A stretch of 64,000 nt of DNA from contig CM053264.1 of the NCBI GenBank assembly GCA_028583405.1, positions 10,719,030 to 10,783,029 of the forward strand, written 5' to 3'. The position numbers were made by a program, and so were the translations under genes. Positions 13,629 to 25,870 of this stretch are shown here, piece by piece. Numbering within the stretch: the stretch's first letter is position 1; each line of letters opens with the position of its first letter. The DNA comes from Pogonophryne albipinna. Lineage: Eukaryota; Chordata; Actinopteri; Perciformes; Artedidraconidae. Below the pieces are notes generated by a model, which was given only the letters and a program-made list of their open reading frames with translations, had not been told where the DNA came from and did not search any database.

Positions 13629-16600
13629 TAAGCTTTGCAGAGTATTGAGAAAATACTGAATGTACGCTTCCAATGTCAGAGTACACATGATAACAAACGT
13701 ATCCCAACTGTAGCTGTGAACATGACAGGATGTGTGATTACCTCGAAGAGCATCAGGACTCTTTTAGGCAGATGATAGCTATGTGATTGATGATGATTCA
13801 GCCTCTATGGAGAGAGACATATGACAAGCATGCTCATTTCTGACGTGGAGCTAATCTGAAGTAAACATTGAATACTGCTTTGTATTCCTCCATCTTGTGA
13901 CTGTGTAACTCCCTCTCTTGGATATCAGCATGTGAAGGACACTGTTCAGGAACTAGTTGATGCTCTGTATGTGATGACTCCTTCCATTCTGGAAAGGATA
14001 ATAAATACATGGATCCTGAGATTGAAGTTCAAACCGGTGACGAGTGATATTTTTGAACACAGAGCATAACAAAACATTCAAGTGCTAAAAAATATGGTTA
14101 TAGCCCACTGTGTCTTTAATATAATACAGTCCCAGTGATTTATACGTATCTGTAAAAGATTCCTAGCAGAAATAAACAAGAGTGTAGGCAGAGCATGAGA
14201 GAGTCTGCACTCTAAGAAAGCAGGACATTCACTAATGATCAAATAAGATTTAGAAAAGTAAAATCTTGAACGTCCCCTTTAGCCCATTCCCCCACACTGC
14301 CTGGGACTCGATGTTAGTAATTGAAATGGAGTGCCAGACTGGATGAGTCATAGACTGTCAATTAGATAAATTGTCAGCGCGTTTGCTCCGTGGGTTCAGT
14401 CCACACTTATTATGAAATCACCTCAGGTTGGCGTCGTGTCATTTTCCACACAAATCATCTTGACAGAGCAGATAATTGAGATAACTAGGATTAGCATTCA
14501 AACAGCACTTTTTCCATCCTGCTATAAGATGAGCACATATTAACACCCACAGTATGTACATAATCACTGACAGGTCTTCCCGAGGAGATTCGGTGCACAC
14601 TGTTGACACGCACCCATCAGTCCATCTGTCTGTCAAAAAACACTGCAGTGCTTAAAATTGTAGGGTCAACAAAATCCAGAGGCATACAAGGACATAGATT
14701 ATGACAGAGATTTGGCAACAGCTGCCCTCTTGGATTACAAAAATAGTGGGAGGTAGAAAAATAGATTAAATGTCTACCAGCCAACAAAATGTACTTTTTC
14801 CGCAAATAATGTCTGCTTCTTTTCGCTTTTTGCTTCTATTTTAAGCATTATAAATGTCTTGAACGCGGCCATTTATCAAACTGAAGGATCTATTTAAATG
14901 AATTATGTTATGCTTTTGTGGCATGTGTTGAGGACGGATTGACCTGTAAATAATAAGTCTGTTGATCTCATAAGATGAAAAACAACAGGTGACGTTTTCC
15001 TGCATAACACCTGATGAAACCTTTGCTGTATGAGTTTCTTATCTGTCGGAAATATTGTATAATGCATATGCATGGGTAAATATAGAATGATGCCATATGA
15101 ACATTCAGACGCGCATGACCTTTGTGCATCATTGCCTAAAATCCTACCGTCTTAATCCCACATTTTCCCTCCCTCTTGGTGGATAAAACCTGCAGTTGCT
15201 TCGCGTTTCTTCATTCGGCATCATATTAATTTCAGCACGACCTGCAAATCCACTCTGCCATTGCATAATTCAGAGACCGCCTCTGACAAAATTCCCTTTC
15301 ATGTGGGCAATGCGCCCTGACGAAAACCCTAGGAAACCTGGATAAGCCCAAATGGCTTATACCTGATGGCGGGTGCACATCTGTGCTCAGGTAAACTGTC
15401 AATCTGTCTGGCGAAATAAGGTCAGAAGTGAATTGTGTGCTATTTGATGTCATCAGGTAATATAAAGCCGGTGAGACTCAAAAGGTTTTGAGTAAAAGAG
15501 AAGGGAATGTTAACGCCATATGGTATCACATGCACTCCTGAAGTTAGTTTCCTTTAGGCTGTGTCCCTCCTGCACATGCTTGAGATTAGAGAGTTGCAAA
15601 AAATATGCGTTAGATACTGAATATCTTTACACTCTTATATTAAATCCTATGTGCAGTGAAACTCCTGTGGGAAACTGTTTAATGTGATGGATTGAATGGA
15701 CCCCTGCCAAAAAAGTAATTAATCGTATCCATTACAGCAGGTGTATTAACCATGGGAATAAAAGGGACTAGTATTTTTTTTAAATGAAAGCCGAGTCCTT
15801 TCTTAGAATAACAGCCGAAGCAAAATTCATGTTTAATATTAAATCTCTTTAAAAGTCGTATCATTTATGTTTTCTTTTACTCGCCCAGTTTGACTCGTGC
15901 ATCATACATCGCGGAGGTGCCTAACTAGCAGCTGTGTTATACATCATCAATCTGCTTGGCTACATATATGTTCTGCTGTTATGCAGATGTACATTGATGT
16001 ATCCATTTAACCTCTCATGTCTCATTTTCTTTACTAAATGATTGCATAATTAACTCGCCAACAGCATGAGCACCGTGCCACCTGTTAGGCAGTCTGGCTT
16101 TCAGTGGCATGTTTTAAATATGGCTGACTGATGACACACAAGTCCCTCGGCAATTTGGCAATCCCCAAAAGAACAGGCCGAACTTCTGAGGGTCTTTGTG
16201 GAACAGATGAAGGCGGAATATTTTCCAGTCAGGAAAAAATCAAAGCTGCACATGAGGTCTGAGTAGCAGTGGAAATAATTCCTCTAGAGTTTATTGAAGC
16301 ATTAAAACATGTCACTGTATTATATCACCGGTCATGTAAAGTACTGACATACCAGAAGTAATCACTCTTTTATTAACATTGGCATTTGCAGCATGTACAA
16401 GGTTACACAGTTGAATGTGTAGGCAGGTTAGTCACTTAACTCTTAACACCCTTGAAGGTGTCTTTAGACTCTGCAACAACACATACCCTTCAAATTAATT
16501 GATGTGTTGAGCAGGCGTTGAGCAGTTGTGAGTTTTGTCTATTGAGGATGCGGTAATTGGTGTAATGTATCCGTCTGTCTCATTGTCAATTGAGATGTTA

Positions 16601-16916
16601 AACTATTATTATCATGCATTTTTAGATGTGTAGGAATTTGTGCTGCGTGATGCATGTGTGGTTGTTGGTAGCCTACGCCAGCAGCACTTAGAGCTTCTTT
16701 AAAGAGTAAATCACAAAATGCCTCACACAACCATCCTCCGGAACCCAATATACAAGCATTTTATGACCAGACTCCCATATCTGCAAGATGATATCATGTG
16801 TGATTGACTTCCAAAGCATTTTCTCATTCATATCCAGCTAACGCTTGGCGTAAAAGATCAATTGGCTGGTTCACAGCCATGCAAACAAACTAAGTCCTTA
16901 TTGTTTTACCTCCAAG
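13629..16916. other. Unannotated non-coding stretch, possible conserved non-coding sequence
   Basis: No genes or mobile-element ends were recognised. Segments at about 14280-14460 and 15180-15470 are repeat-free, of balanced composition and rich in ATTA/TAAT cores. They could be conserved regulatory elements, but nothing in the single sequence proves this. Confidence 0.4.
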
Positions 16917-16971
<55 letters not shown>

Positions 16972-16986
16972 GTGTGTATGTGTGTT
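16917..16986. repeat. (TGTC)n tetranucleotide array
   Basis: About 13 uninterrupted TGTC units run to about 16970. They are followed by a short TGTGTATGTGTG tail. It is the only tetranucleotide array of this kind in the window. Confidence 0.97.
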
Positions 16987-19094
16987 TATATGGCTGTTAC
17001 GAGCACACAGGTTTGACCAAATGGCTACCACCAACAGCTAAGTGTCTCATTAGCTTGAAAAACCAGCAGTCAGCCTTTTTACACAGCCTCTGATCTGATG
17101 CCTGGGACAATTACATCGCTCCCCCTTTTCCACTCTCGCTTTATGTCTCCCGCTCTTTACATCCCCGTCCCCCAGCGTCAGCTTTTTCAACACAACCTCT
17201 GATTTGGGCCAAAATATTCCCTGCCAAATAGCCAATCCCAGAGTGCTGTCTGCTGCATTAATACCTGAGCCCACTCATTTATAATTGCTCCGTTGTGGCG
17301 TCTGGATACATCCTCTGTGTGTATATCTGTCTTATCATGATGCCCTTTTCTCCCAACCCTCAGGTTATATTTTCTACCTTTTTTCCCAACGATGAACGAC
17401 TTGTAGATTTACCAGAGCGCCTCGATAATGCTAGCATCTTTCAAGAAATAGATAAGAGAACAACACTTTGATCAGACCGTCATTTCTCTCTTTGGTTTAT
17501 TTTTCAAGGAGACAACATTTTCTTTTAGAGGCTGTTGGATGAAATCTAATAAACCTGAGAGCAGGGCATCTACAAAAGGCAATAACTGCATCACATGGGG
17601 AAGGCAGAGTCGAAGTTGAATTAGTGAATGTGACATTTACTTGAAGAGGAATATTCATTCTGCTTTATTGTCATTCCCACCACACTCTAACAGGAGTCAT
17701 TCAGTAATAATGAAAGGTGTTTTAATGTAATTGGGATAAACCAATATGGCTGTTCTCCTATGACACGCACATGATGAGGCAGAGTGGTGCTTAAGCCAAG
17801 ACTCCTAACCTGTTGGTCAGGAATTATTTATTCAAGAGACTTATTATATTTTATTCATTTGATGTGGTGACCCCATTTTAATTCAGGCAGATAGTGCTTT
17901 GAATTGAAATGTTCTAGTCCACTAAAATCCTGTTCTTTATCACTTACATATGTGCACACGGAGTACATGTTGAATCCATTTGCCATGCGGCGTTTGTGCG
18001 GCTCTCTTCTACACAGGATGTTTATTTGCTTCAAAGACTTGCACGCACAGTATGGCACTTTAGGTTGTTTATGCACTGCAACTCAAAGGCTGAGTAAATC
18101 CTACAGAAATGTTCCAGAGGACATAAAAAGAGACAATAAAACACATCACGAGCACAGCAGTTTACACACACAGTAACATATAGTTGTGACATATAGAGCC
18201 GTATAATGTCGGAGAACAAAAGCAGAAAGTACTCTTTGAAACCAATGTTCTCATCAAAGACCCTGTAGTCCATAAAAGCAACCGTAAAATAAATTTATAT
18301 AATACACTTCAAAGACACATTTATGACAACTATATCTTAAAGGAAGCCATGTTGCCATCTGAGTCTTTGAATGGGCTTCATCATAAATGAGGCCAAAGCA
18401 GTGGGAATGATGCTAAAAATGATTCTTCCCTCGGTTATAAATGAATGCAAATGCAAACCCTGCCATCTGGCCTACAGTGATCATAGCACACTGGTCAACA
18501 AGACCCCGAGCAGCTGCCCTCTCCACCCCCAGCGCTGCGAGGAACTGCTGTGTCAGCACACGCTGCCGAGGACACAAAGTTAAGCAGGTCACATGTAGGC
18601 AGAGCCTGTTGCCTATGTAATGTCGGATGACTAAAACCTTGAGTGGTTACGGGGAAGATTTTTTAGTAAAAGATGCAATATAGGGCCAGTCACGAATTCA
18701 GTCTCAGCAAGATAGAAAGCTTTCTGTTAACACGCCACGAGAGCCCTCGAGATTCGACAAGGCCAACTCAAATTACCATCAAGTGTGTTTACTACCTCCA
18801 CCCACACAGTTCACTTAAAGAATGTAGGTGTGTGCAATACACTTAAAGCACATGCTACCATCCATAAGCTCAGGTTTAACCGGACATGTCTATTGACTCC
18901 AGCATGCCTGTTTTGGGCCACGACTGAATGTTCAATAATGTTTGCTACACTTTCATCTGCCTTCAACCAAAGGCTGAAGTCTCCAAATACAATTTCCAAC
19001 ACTGATGTAGAAAAGAAAAGATAAGAAGACAGTATGAAAGCAAGAACATTTTTGAATGCTGCTGCAGTGTTTGTGTGATTGCTGCAATATAGAA
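16987..19094. other. Unannotated non-coding stretch
   Basis: No gene recognised. Open frames of up to 90 codons at about 17.9-18.3 kb overlap each other on both strands and resemble no family. Confidence 0.5.
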
Positions 19095-19563
19095 GGTAAC
19101 ACTTTACGGTAAGGGTACATGAATTAATTCATGTACCCTTACCGGTCGGTCGGTCATAGCAGTGCATGCATTCTGTTGAATTCAAAGTGTTGACCCCAAC
19201 CCTGTTCAGTGTGTTGACCATTAATCATATGTTGGTTATCAGTGTAAACGACCGACCGGGTCACCACTTTATTTGAAGGGGCACAATCATGATGAAGCAT
19301 GCTTAGTTAATCATGATTACAACACTTGGAATTGCTGTGACTGGTCCGTTTTTTGGCCTGACACTTTAACTGCAGATCTATATGAAGAAGCCATCATTAA
19401 TAACTCAGAAGTCATGATGAATGAGGTACCTTAGTTGATGCATTGATTAAGGTATTGTTCCTGCATTAAGTCATGCATGAGATACCATTAATACATTACT
19501 GATAGTTCATAAGTACTGAATGAATTCATGCTGATTCATGTGCCCTTACCGTAAAGTGTTACC
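19095..19563. mobile_element. Nonautonomous DNA transposon with long terminal inverted repeats
   Basis: The left end GGTAACACTTTACGGTAAGG and the right end (complement of CCTTACCGTAAAGTGTTACC) are perfect inverted repeats. They continue imperfectly into the ATGAATCA/TGATTCAT region. No open frame of interest lies inside. The left terminal repeat is followed at once by its own complement, forming a 38-bp palindrome, and a second inverted pair (GGTCGGTCGGTC and GACCGACC, about 95 bp apart) lies inside. I cannot identify a convincing target duplication, so the superfamily is left open. GGTAACACTTTA ends are common in fish genomes. Confidence 0.75.
19107..19144. repeat. Perfect 38-bp palindrome
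   Basis: The two 19-base arms are exact complements with no spacer, centred on AATTAATT at about 19122-19129. It is formed by the transposon's left terminal repeat plus an adjacent inverted copy. It could extrude a cruciform or fold as RNA. Confidence 0.97.
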
Positions 19564-21070
19564 GGTTCTAATTCAAAACAATATTATATATTTGTATTTA
19601 AACATTCTAAATTGGGTTCCACATTGTAAGATCAAAAGCCCTGTATACCTCTTTCTTAGAAACATGATATAAAGTCCTTAAACACTCAAAAAAGGAATCA
19701 AACTCTCATTTCCCACTCGCGCTTGAAAAGTGTGAAGTTGTGGACGAAACATGATGACTGCTGCAATTTAGCAGTGTCGTGGCACGCACCTGCAGGCGGT
19801 AGCACTCGCTTTCACACTCATACCTCATGCAAACAATATTGCTGGCAGTGCAGAAAGAAGCTCCTTTTGTTCAGATCACAAAGAGACAAGGAGGAACAAA
19901 AACTCCCACCCACAACTCTGCTTTTGTAATACACAAATGATGACTCTTGTGTTTGTAGCATTGACTTTTAATGTCCTTTTCTACATCTGTTTTCCTCAAA
20001 GTGTGATTAAATTGTAATTTTTGTGATACATTTAGATAAAAAGGATATTTTGTGAAAATATTCCTTGTTGGCTTTGAAATGACAAACCAAATGAAGGTAG
20101 AATAGGCCTAGCTGGCACTAAATCCAACAAGTGGATCTGCTCCGTGCAATTTGCAACTACAGACATTTGTGCAAACTTCTATAATCTGAAAACAAATCAG
20201 GTAGAAGAATGCACAATCTCAATCATCAATGGAGGAACAGCCTTCAAAAGAGTGAGTGGTATCCTTCATGCTCGCAGAACAAGACAAAACGTGGTTTGAT
20301 GAATATTAGGAGCAGGAAAAAGGCTGCAGTTCAATCAGCTAAACTAATGATGAAGTCTCAGTTGTTGACAATGCAGTGCTGGGAAGCTACAAGCCTGCAG
20401 TCATTTAATGACATTCCTTATGGTTTAATGAATTGGAAATGTAGTGTGATGAAGGCTACAAAACCAATACGTGCTGGACACATTTTGTGCAAGGTTTTCT
20501 TATTGCAACAAACACTAGCGGAACACACATACCTTAAGCTCGGATCAAGAAATGTAGTTTGTAGTTTGACCCATGGTAACCCCAATTGTCTTAGTCGGCA
20601 ATTTAAAGTGCATATGATAGCATTGAATACACCTATGTTGTACACAACAAATGGCAGCCATTATATTTGTGGGCAAAATATCAAAGGAAAACCAAAACAA
20701 CCCGTAGAGCAGAATTATTTTAGAGACAGAAAACATTAAACATCACTTGGCTTTTTCTTTGTTTATGTAATTAAAATGAACATGTTAGACAAGCGCACGA
20801 CGAGAAACAAAAGATCATCTCCAAAGAAATTGACCCGTTGTTCTCCTCCTGTTACTGTCAACACTATAATTCGCCTATTAACCTCTCGATCATTGAAACT
20901 GAGGATACAAAGATGACAGCCAGATCACTTTCCAGAGGTATAATCCGTTGACATAATATTATTAACCACACTGCAGTGTTCTGGCCCCTGATAAGACTTC
21001 AAACTCGTCGATCTCTTCCTCAAACTGTTCTTCCTGGATTGTATTTCATCATCTAATCTGTGTATGGAGC
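19564..21070. other. Unannotated stretch with one unassigned 176-codon open frame
   Basis: A 176-codon frame (plus strand, 20209-20739) has no recognisable domain, signal peptide or repeat, and the opposite strand also has overlapping open frames of 63-75 codons. In 64 kb one or two frames of this size are expected by chance, so it is not called as a gene. Confidence 0.45.
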
Positions 21071-22214
<1,144 letters not shown>

Positions 22215-22320
22215 TTAGTAGTATAAAGTAGCATAAAATGAAAATAATCAAGTTAAGTACAAGTATGTCAAATGCGTTATCAAGTACTTGAGTGCATATG
22301 TACTTATTTATAATTCACTA
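22215..22320. mobile_element. Degenerate hAT-type MITE end
   Basis: The segment GTATAAAGTAGCATAAAATG, then AAGTTAAGTACAAGTA and CAAGTACTTGAGTGCATA, resembles the end of a common fish hAT MITE with nested AGTACTT motifs. This identification is from memory. The terminal CAGTGG-type bases and duplication are not visible, so this is a decayed fragment. Confidence 0.45.
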
Positions 22321-22362
22321 CGGCATGCATCAATCACAAAGACACAAGTATGAGGAGACATA

Positions 22363-22501
22363 GGCCCTTTCTCATTTCATCAAATCCCCCTCCTCTCTCC
22401 TCGGTTCCCCTCCTCGGCTCCTCGGCTCGCATCTCCTGTGGGCGGGACTAAGTCTCGAGGATAGGAGTCGAGGAGAGGAGTTAGAGAAATGAGAAAGGGC
22501 C
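22363..22501. mobile_element. Short MITE with GGCCCTTTCTCATTTC inverted ends
   Basis: The 139-bp element starts GGCCCTTTCTCATTTC and ends with its exact complement GAAATGAGAAAGGGCC. It is flanked by ATA on both sides (22360-22362 and 22502-22504). A 3-bp duplication with GC-rich ends fits a PIF/Harbinger-type MITE, but the duplication is not the canonical TWA, so the superfamily is tentative. The interior is C/T-rich with CCTC repeats. Confidence 0.8.
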
Positions 22502-22517
22502 ATAGTGTCTGCATATC

Positions 22518-22520
<3 letters not shown>

Positions 22521-22552
<32 letters not shown>

Positions 22553-22586
22553 ACACACACACACACATACACACACTTACACACAG
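22521..22586. repeat. (CA)n microsatellite
   Basis: An imperfect CA run with three TACA/TTACA interruptions starts 16 bp after the MITE duplication. Confidence 0.95.
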
Positions 22587-23274
22587 AAATCTACACAGGA
22601 GTGTTAAATGGGAGGGAAGCCCACGGGGAGTCTGTTGAAGCAAATTAGCTTTATATGTAAGTCTATCAGCACTCAACACTAATATGCAGCAGTACAATTG
22701 GATCATTGGTGCAATTATCTCAGTGACTGTCAGCTGTGCTTCGTGCTCACAGCAAACACATTACTCCAAAGCTGAAAGGCTGTGAATCTGAATTAAGACG
22801 TATAAAAACACGTGAGGCAATGTAACCCACCAGCTGCAGTTGTCGCACATTTTGTAGTCGGTGAATATTACCTTACAATGAATTCCCACTTTACTTCCAG
22901 TGTCAAATATCCCTTCCAACAAACCATTTCCTCAGAAGATGAGTGCAAAGGAAGCAAATTATATTAGTTTTGAAGGATATTGGATGGCTCCTGGCTGACA
23001 ATAATAACACCATTTTGGAGATATAATAAGAAATGATTGTCAGTCTCAGAATTATTATAACATATTGGAAATGATTCTACCTTTTCCTTTTTATGCTGGC
23101 AAAAATACAGCACATAGAATTTATACGCTAAAATAATGTTTGTAAAAAAGGGACCAAAATAAGGGTTTGTCTAATTTGGGTATAATTGTCTCCCTGCATG
23201 TTTTGTCACGACCCCGTGAAAAGGGATGAAGTGAGTCAAATGACATTGATTGTAGAAAACAGAAGATTCTCATG
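22587..23274. other. Unannotated non-coding stretch
   Basis: No gene or repeat end recognised. AT-rich. Confidence 0.5.
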
Positions 23275-23282
23275 GTCTAGTG

Positions 23283-24305
23283 CAGGGGTGGGGAACCTCC
23301 GGCCCCCGGGCCGTATACGGCCCGCGAGACCATTTGGTATGGCCCTCGAGGTAATTTATAAACACACGCAAAAAAGAAAAAAATTAAAGAAATCTAGACC
23401 GCAAAATAATTAAACAAGCGAGTGCCTGTTTTTCCTGGCAACGGTCATGGTCCTTGAACACAACACGAGCCTAACGTGTCATCACCATAGGTCATCACGT
23501 GGTATATGTCTCGTCTGACAGGGGTGCAATTCTGACGGAGAGCACCAGAACGCCACTCCGGGACTTCAACAAAATTGCAGTACCGATAAGGAGCCGTACA
23601 CATGCTGCAGTTTCTGCGTGGCTGTGTCTTTAGTTGAAAGCCCAGTGGCGATCTGTTCATCTGTCATACTGATCATACAGTCAATAACTTTGTTGTTATT
23701 AGCATCTGGTTAGCTAGCTATGCTAACGAATATAAGAAGCTTTTTCTCCAACCAGTGAGGTAAAGGCACATCTCTGAATGATCATTATAGTTATCAAAAA
23801 ACAAGAGAATAAAGTAAACAGGTATAAAATACAATATGACAGTACAAAAAAAGTTGTTATTAATAAACAAGAATACAGTTTGAAAGGAGAGTGATTTGTA
23901 AAATATCCATAAAGAAAAAGTAAATCTGCTTACAGTTCTGTTTCATATGGGTGTTGAGAGATGTTTCCATAGATCTCTTCATTTTGCTCTCAAAGTGCAC
24001 CAGATTGATGCTTTCAACTTCCCGGAGCATGCTCCCCCCGGACCCCCCTAGAGGAGGTTAGGTCCTCCCCCACTTAAATCATGTCCACGTGGATAGGAAA
24101 CTAAATACATTTGCACACATATTGTGTCCATATATTTCTGTTTGGTGGTCATGCCACAACCGTGCATGTGAATGCATGAGTCATGGCAAGATATCTGGAT
24201 TAAGAGGTTGCTTTTTCTTTGCACAGCATGAAAGAAAGGTCAAATGAATGGGCTGTGATTTCTAATTGAAATGGCCCTTGAGAGGAAAAAGGTTCCCCAC
24301 CCCTG
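23283..24305. mobile_element. hAT element, nonautonomous (CAGGGGTGGGGAACCT ends)
   Basis: The 1,023-bp element begins CAGGGGTGGGGAACCTCC and ends GGTTCCCCACCCCTG. It is flanked by a perfect 8-bp duplication GTCTAGTG at 23275-23282 and 24306-24313. The left subterminal part holds the GGCCCxCGGGCC and ACGGCCCGCGAGACC blocks that characterise Charlie-like/GTF2IRD2-like hAT families (family statement from memory). No intact transposase is present. The longest internal frame is about 70 codons and unrecognisable. It lies 180 bp from a Tc1 element. Confidence 0.92.
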
Positions 24306-24485
24306 GTCTAGTGTTTACTTCCAAAACAACCGAGGTCAGATAAGGATATTTTATTCACAGAAAAAAAACACACAAAATTATATTTTTGAAGATAAAAAAC
24401 ATATCTACAGCCATGCTAGCTATGTGAGGCTGGCAACATCATTTGAGCTGCATGCTAACAAGGTCTACCATATTAGTTTGGTGTA

Positions 24486-25214
24486 CAGTTGCAAGAAAAA
24501 GTATGTGAACCCTTTGGATTCTCCACACATAGCGTTGTGTGTCCCTTCCAAACAACTCAACTTTGGTTTCATCTGTCCACAGAATATTTTGATCCAGGTG
24601 CTCTTTTGCAAACTTCAAACGTGCAGCAATGTTTTTTCTGGACAGCAGTGGCTTCCTCCGTGGTGTCCTCCCATGAACTCCATTCTTGTTCAGTGTTTTA
24701 CGTATCGGAGATTCGTCAACAGAGATGTTAGCATGTGCCAGAGATTTCTTTAAGTCTCTAGCTGACACTCGAGGATTCTTCTTCACCTCATTGAGCATTC
24801 TGCGCTGTGCTCTTGCAGTCATCTTTACAGGACGGCCACTCCTAGGGAGAGTAGCAACAGTGCTGAACTTTCTCCATTTATAGACAACTTGTCTTACTGA
24901 TGAACATCAAGGCTTTTAGAGATACTTTTGTAACATTGATTGGACTCCAGGTTGGCTGACTCCTGACTCCAATTAGCTCTTGAAGAAGTCTTTAGCCTAG
25001 GGGTTAACATACTTGTTCCACCCTGCACTGTGAATGTTTACATGGTGTGTTCACTAAAAACATGAAAACATATAATTGTTTGTGTGGTATTAGTTTAAGC
25101 AGACTGTGTTTGTCTATTGTTGTGACTTAGATGAAGATCAGAACACATTTTATGACCAACTTATGCAGAAATCCAGGTAATTCCAAAGGGTTCACATACC
25201 TTTTCTTGCAACTG
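24486..25214 (-). mobile_element. Tc1-like (Tc1/mariner) element, internally deleted
   Basis: The ends CAGTTGCAAGAAAAAGTATG (left) and, inverted, CAGTTGCAAGAAAAGGTATG (right) are terminal repeats extending past GTGAACCCTTTGGA. TA dinucleotides flank the element at 24484-24485 and 25215-25216, the Tc1/mariner signature. Inside, on the minus strand, is the front half of a transposase (24513-24901). The right half of the element holds long subterminal sequence without coding. At 729 bp it is about half the usual 1.3-1.6 kb of an autonomous Tc1. Confidence 0.95.
24513..24901 (-). pseudogene. Tc1-like transposase, N-terminal/first-catalytic remnant
   Basis: Read on the minus strand, the frame gives the second half of the paired-like DNA-binding domain (VRQVVYKW, then TLPRSGRP, the GRPR-like hook). 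It continues through the linker ([18 protein letters not shown], then NGVHGRTPRRKPLL) to WTDETKVELFG, which carries the first catalytic aspartate of the DDE triad. The frame then runs into the left terminal repeat. The second aspartate (usually near NDPKH) and the glutamate (near SPDLNPIE) are absent. Upstream, a stop in the same frame and an apparent indel near 24900 remove the first helix-turn-helix. It is about 130 residues against about 340 in the family and cannot be catalytic. Confidence 0.92.
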
Positions 25215-25232
25215 TATGTGCATGCTAACATT

Positions 25233-25650
25233 TCCATCCATCCATCTTCTCCCGCTTATCCGTGGTCGGGTCGCGGGGGTAGCAGTTCCAGCAGAGAGCC
25301 CCAAACTTTCTTTTCCCCACATCAACCAGCTCTGACTGGGGGATCCCAAGGCGCTCCCAGGCCAGCGAAGAGATATAATCCCGCCACCTGGTCCTAGGTC
25401 TACCCCTTGGTCTCTTCGCAGCTGGACGTGCCTGGAACACCTCCCTAGGGAGGAGCCCAGGTGGCATCCTAACTAGGTGCCCGAACCACCTCAACTGGCT
25501 CCTTTTGACGCGAAGGAGGAGCGGTTCAACTCCGAGTCCCTCCCGGATGACTGAACTTCTCACCTTATCCCTAAGGGAGACGCCAGCCACCCTGCGGAGA
25601 AAACCCATCTCGGCTGCTTGTATCCGCGATCTCGTTCTTTCGGTCATGAC
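25233..25650 (-). mobile_element. 5'-truncated RTE-type LINE (Rex3/Expander-like)
   Basis: The 418-bp insertion lies on the minus strand. Its 3' tail, read on plus, is CCATCCATCCATC, i.e. (GATG)n. It is bounded by a 9-bp target duplication GCTAACATT at 25224-25232 and 25651-25659. The minus-strand frame encodes the far C-terminal part of the LINE polyprotein, with QLRWFGHLVRMP and RPRGRPRTRWRDY segments familiar from teleost LINE ORFs (family placement from memory). It lacks endonuclease and most of the reverse transcriptase. The intact duplication marks one target-primed insertion, which landed 10 bp from the Tc1 right end. Confidence 0.85.
25245..25647 (-). pseudogene. LINE ORF C-terminal fragment
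   Basis: The open frame begins at ATG (complement of 25645-25647), the usual MTERTRSRIQAAEMGFLRRV segment, although in a full element this is internal and not a start. Basic and aromatic residues (QLRWFGHLVRMP, RGRPRTRW) run to about 25330. Thereafter the match decays toward the tail and the frame continues into the duplication. It is about 130 residues of an expected 1,000 or so, with no reverse-transcriptase catalytic box. It has no function of its own. Confidence 0.8.
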
Positions 25651-25670
25651 GCTAACATTGCTAACAAGCA

Positions 25671-25870
25671 TTAAAGGTCCCATGTCATGCCATTTCTACT
25701 GATCATAATTCCATTGTTGAGGTCTACTAGAATAGATTTACATTGTTCAATGTTCCAAACTCACATTGGTTTCTCATACAGCATCTCTGTATAGTATGTG
25801 TATTCACTCTCTGCCCTAAACGGCTTGTTGGAGCTCCTGGGGGGAAAAAGTGGGGACACCGTTTGAAAGG
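25671..25870 (+). mobile_element. MITE left-end fragment (TTAAAGGTCCCATGTCATGC)
   Basis: Just 20 bp after the LINE sits TTAAAGGTCCCATGTCATGC followed by ACTGATCATAATTCCATT and further sequence to about GGAGCTCC. From memory this matches the left end of an abundant percomorph nonautonomous element. The right inverted end is not found downstream, so it is a truncated copy. Confidence 0.55.
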
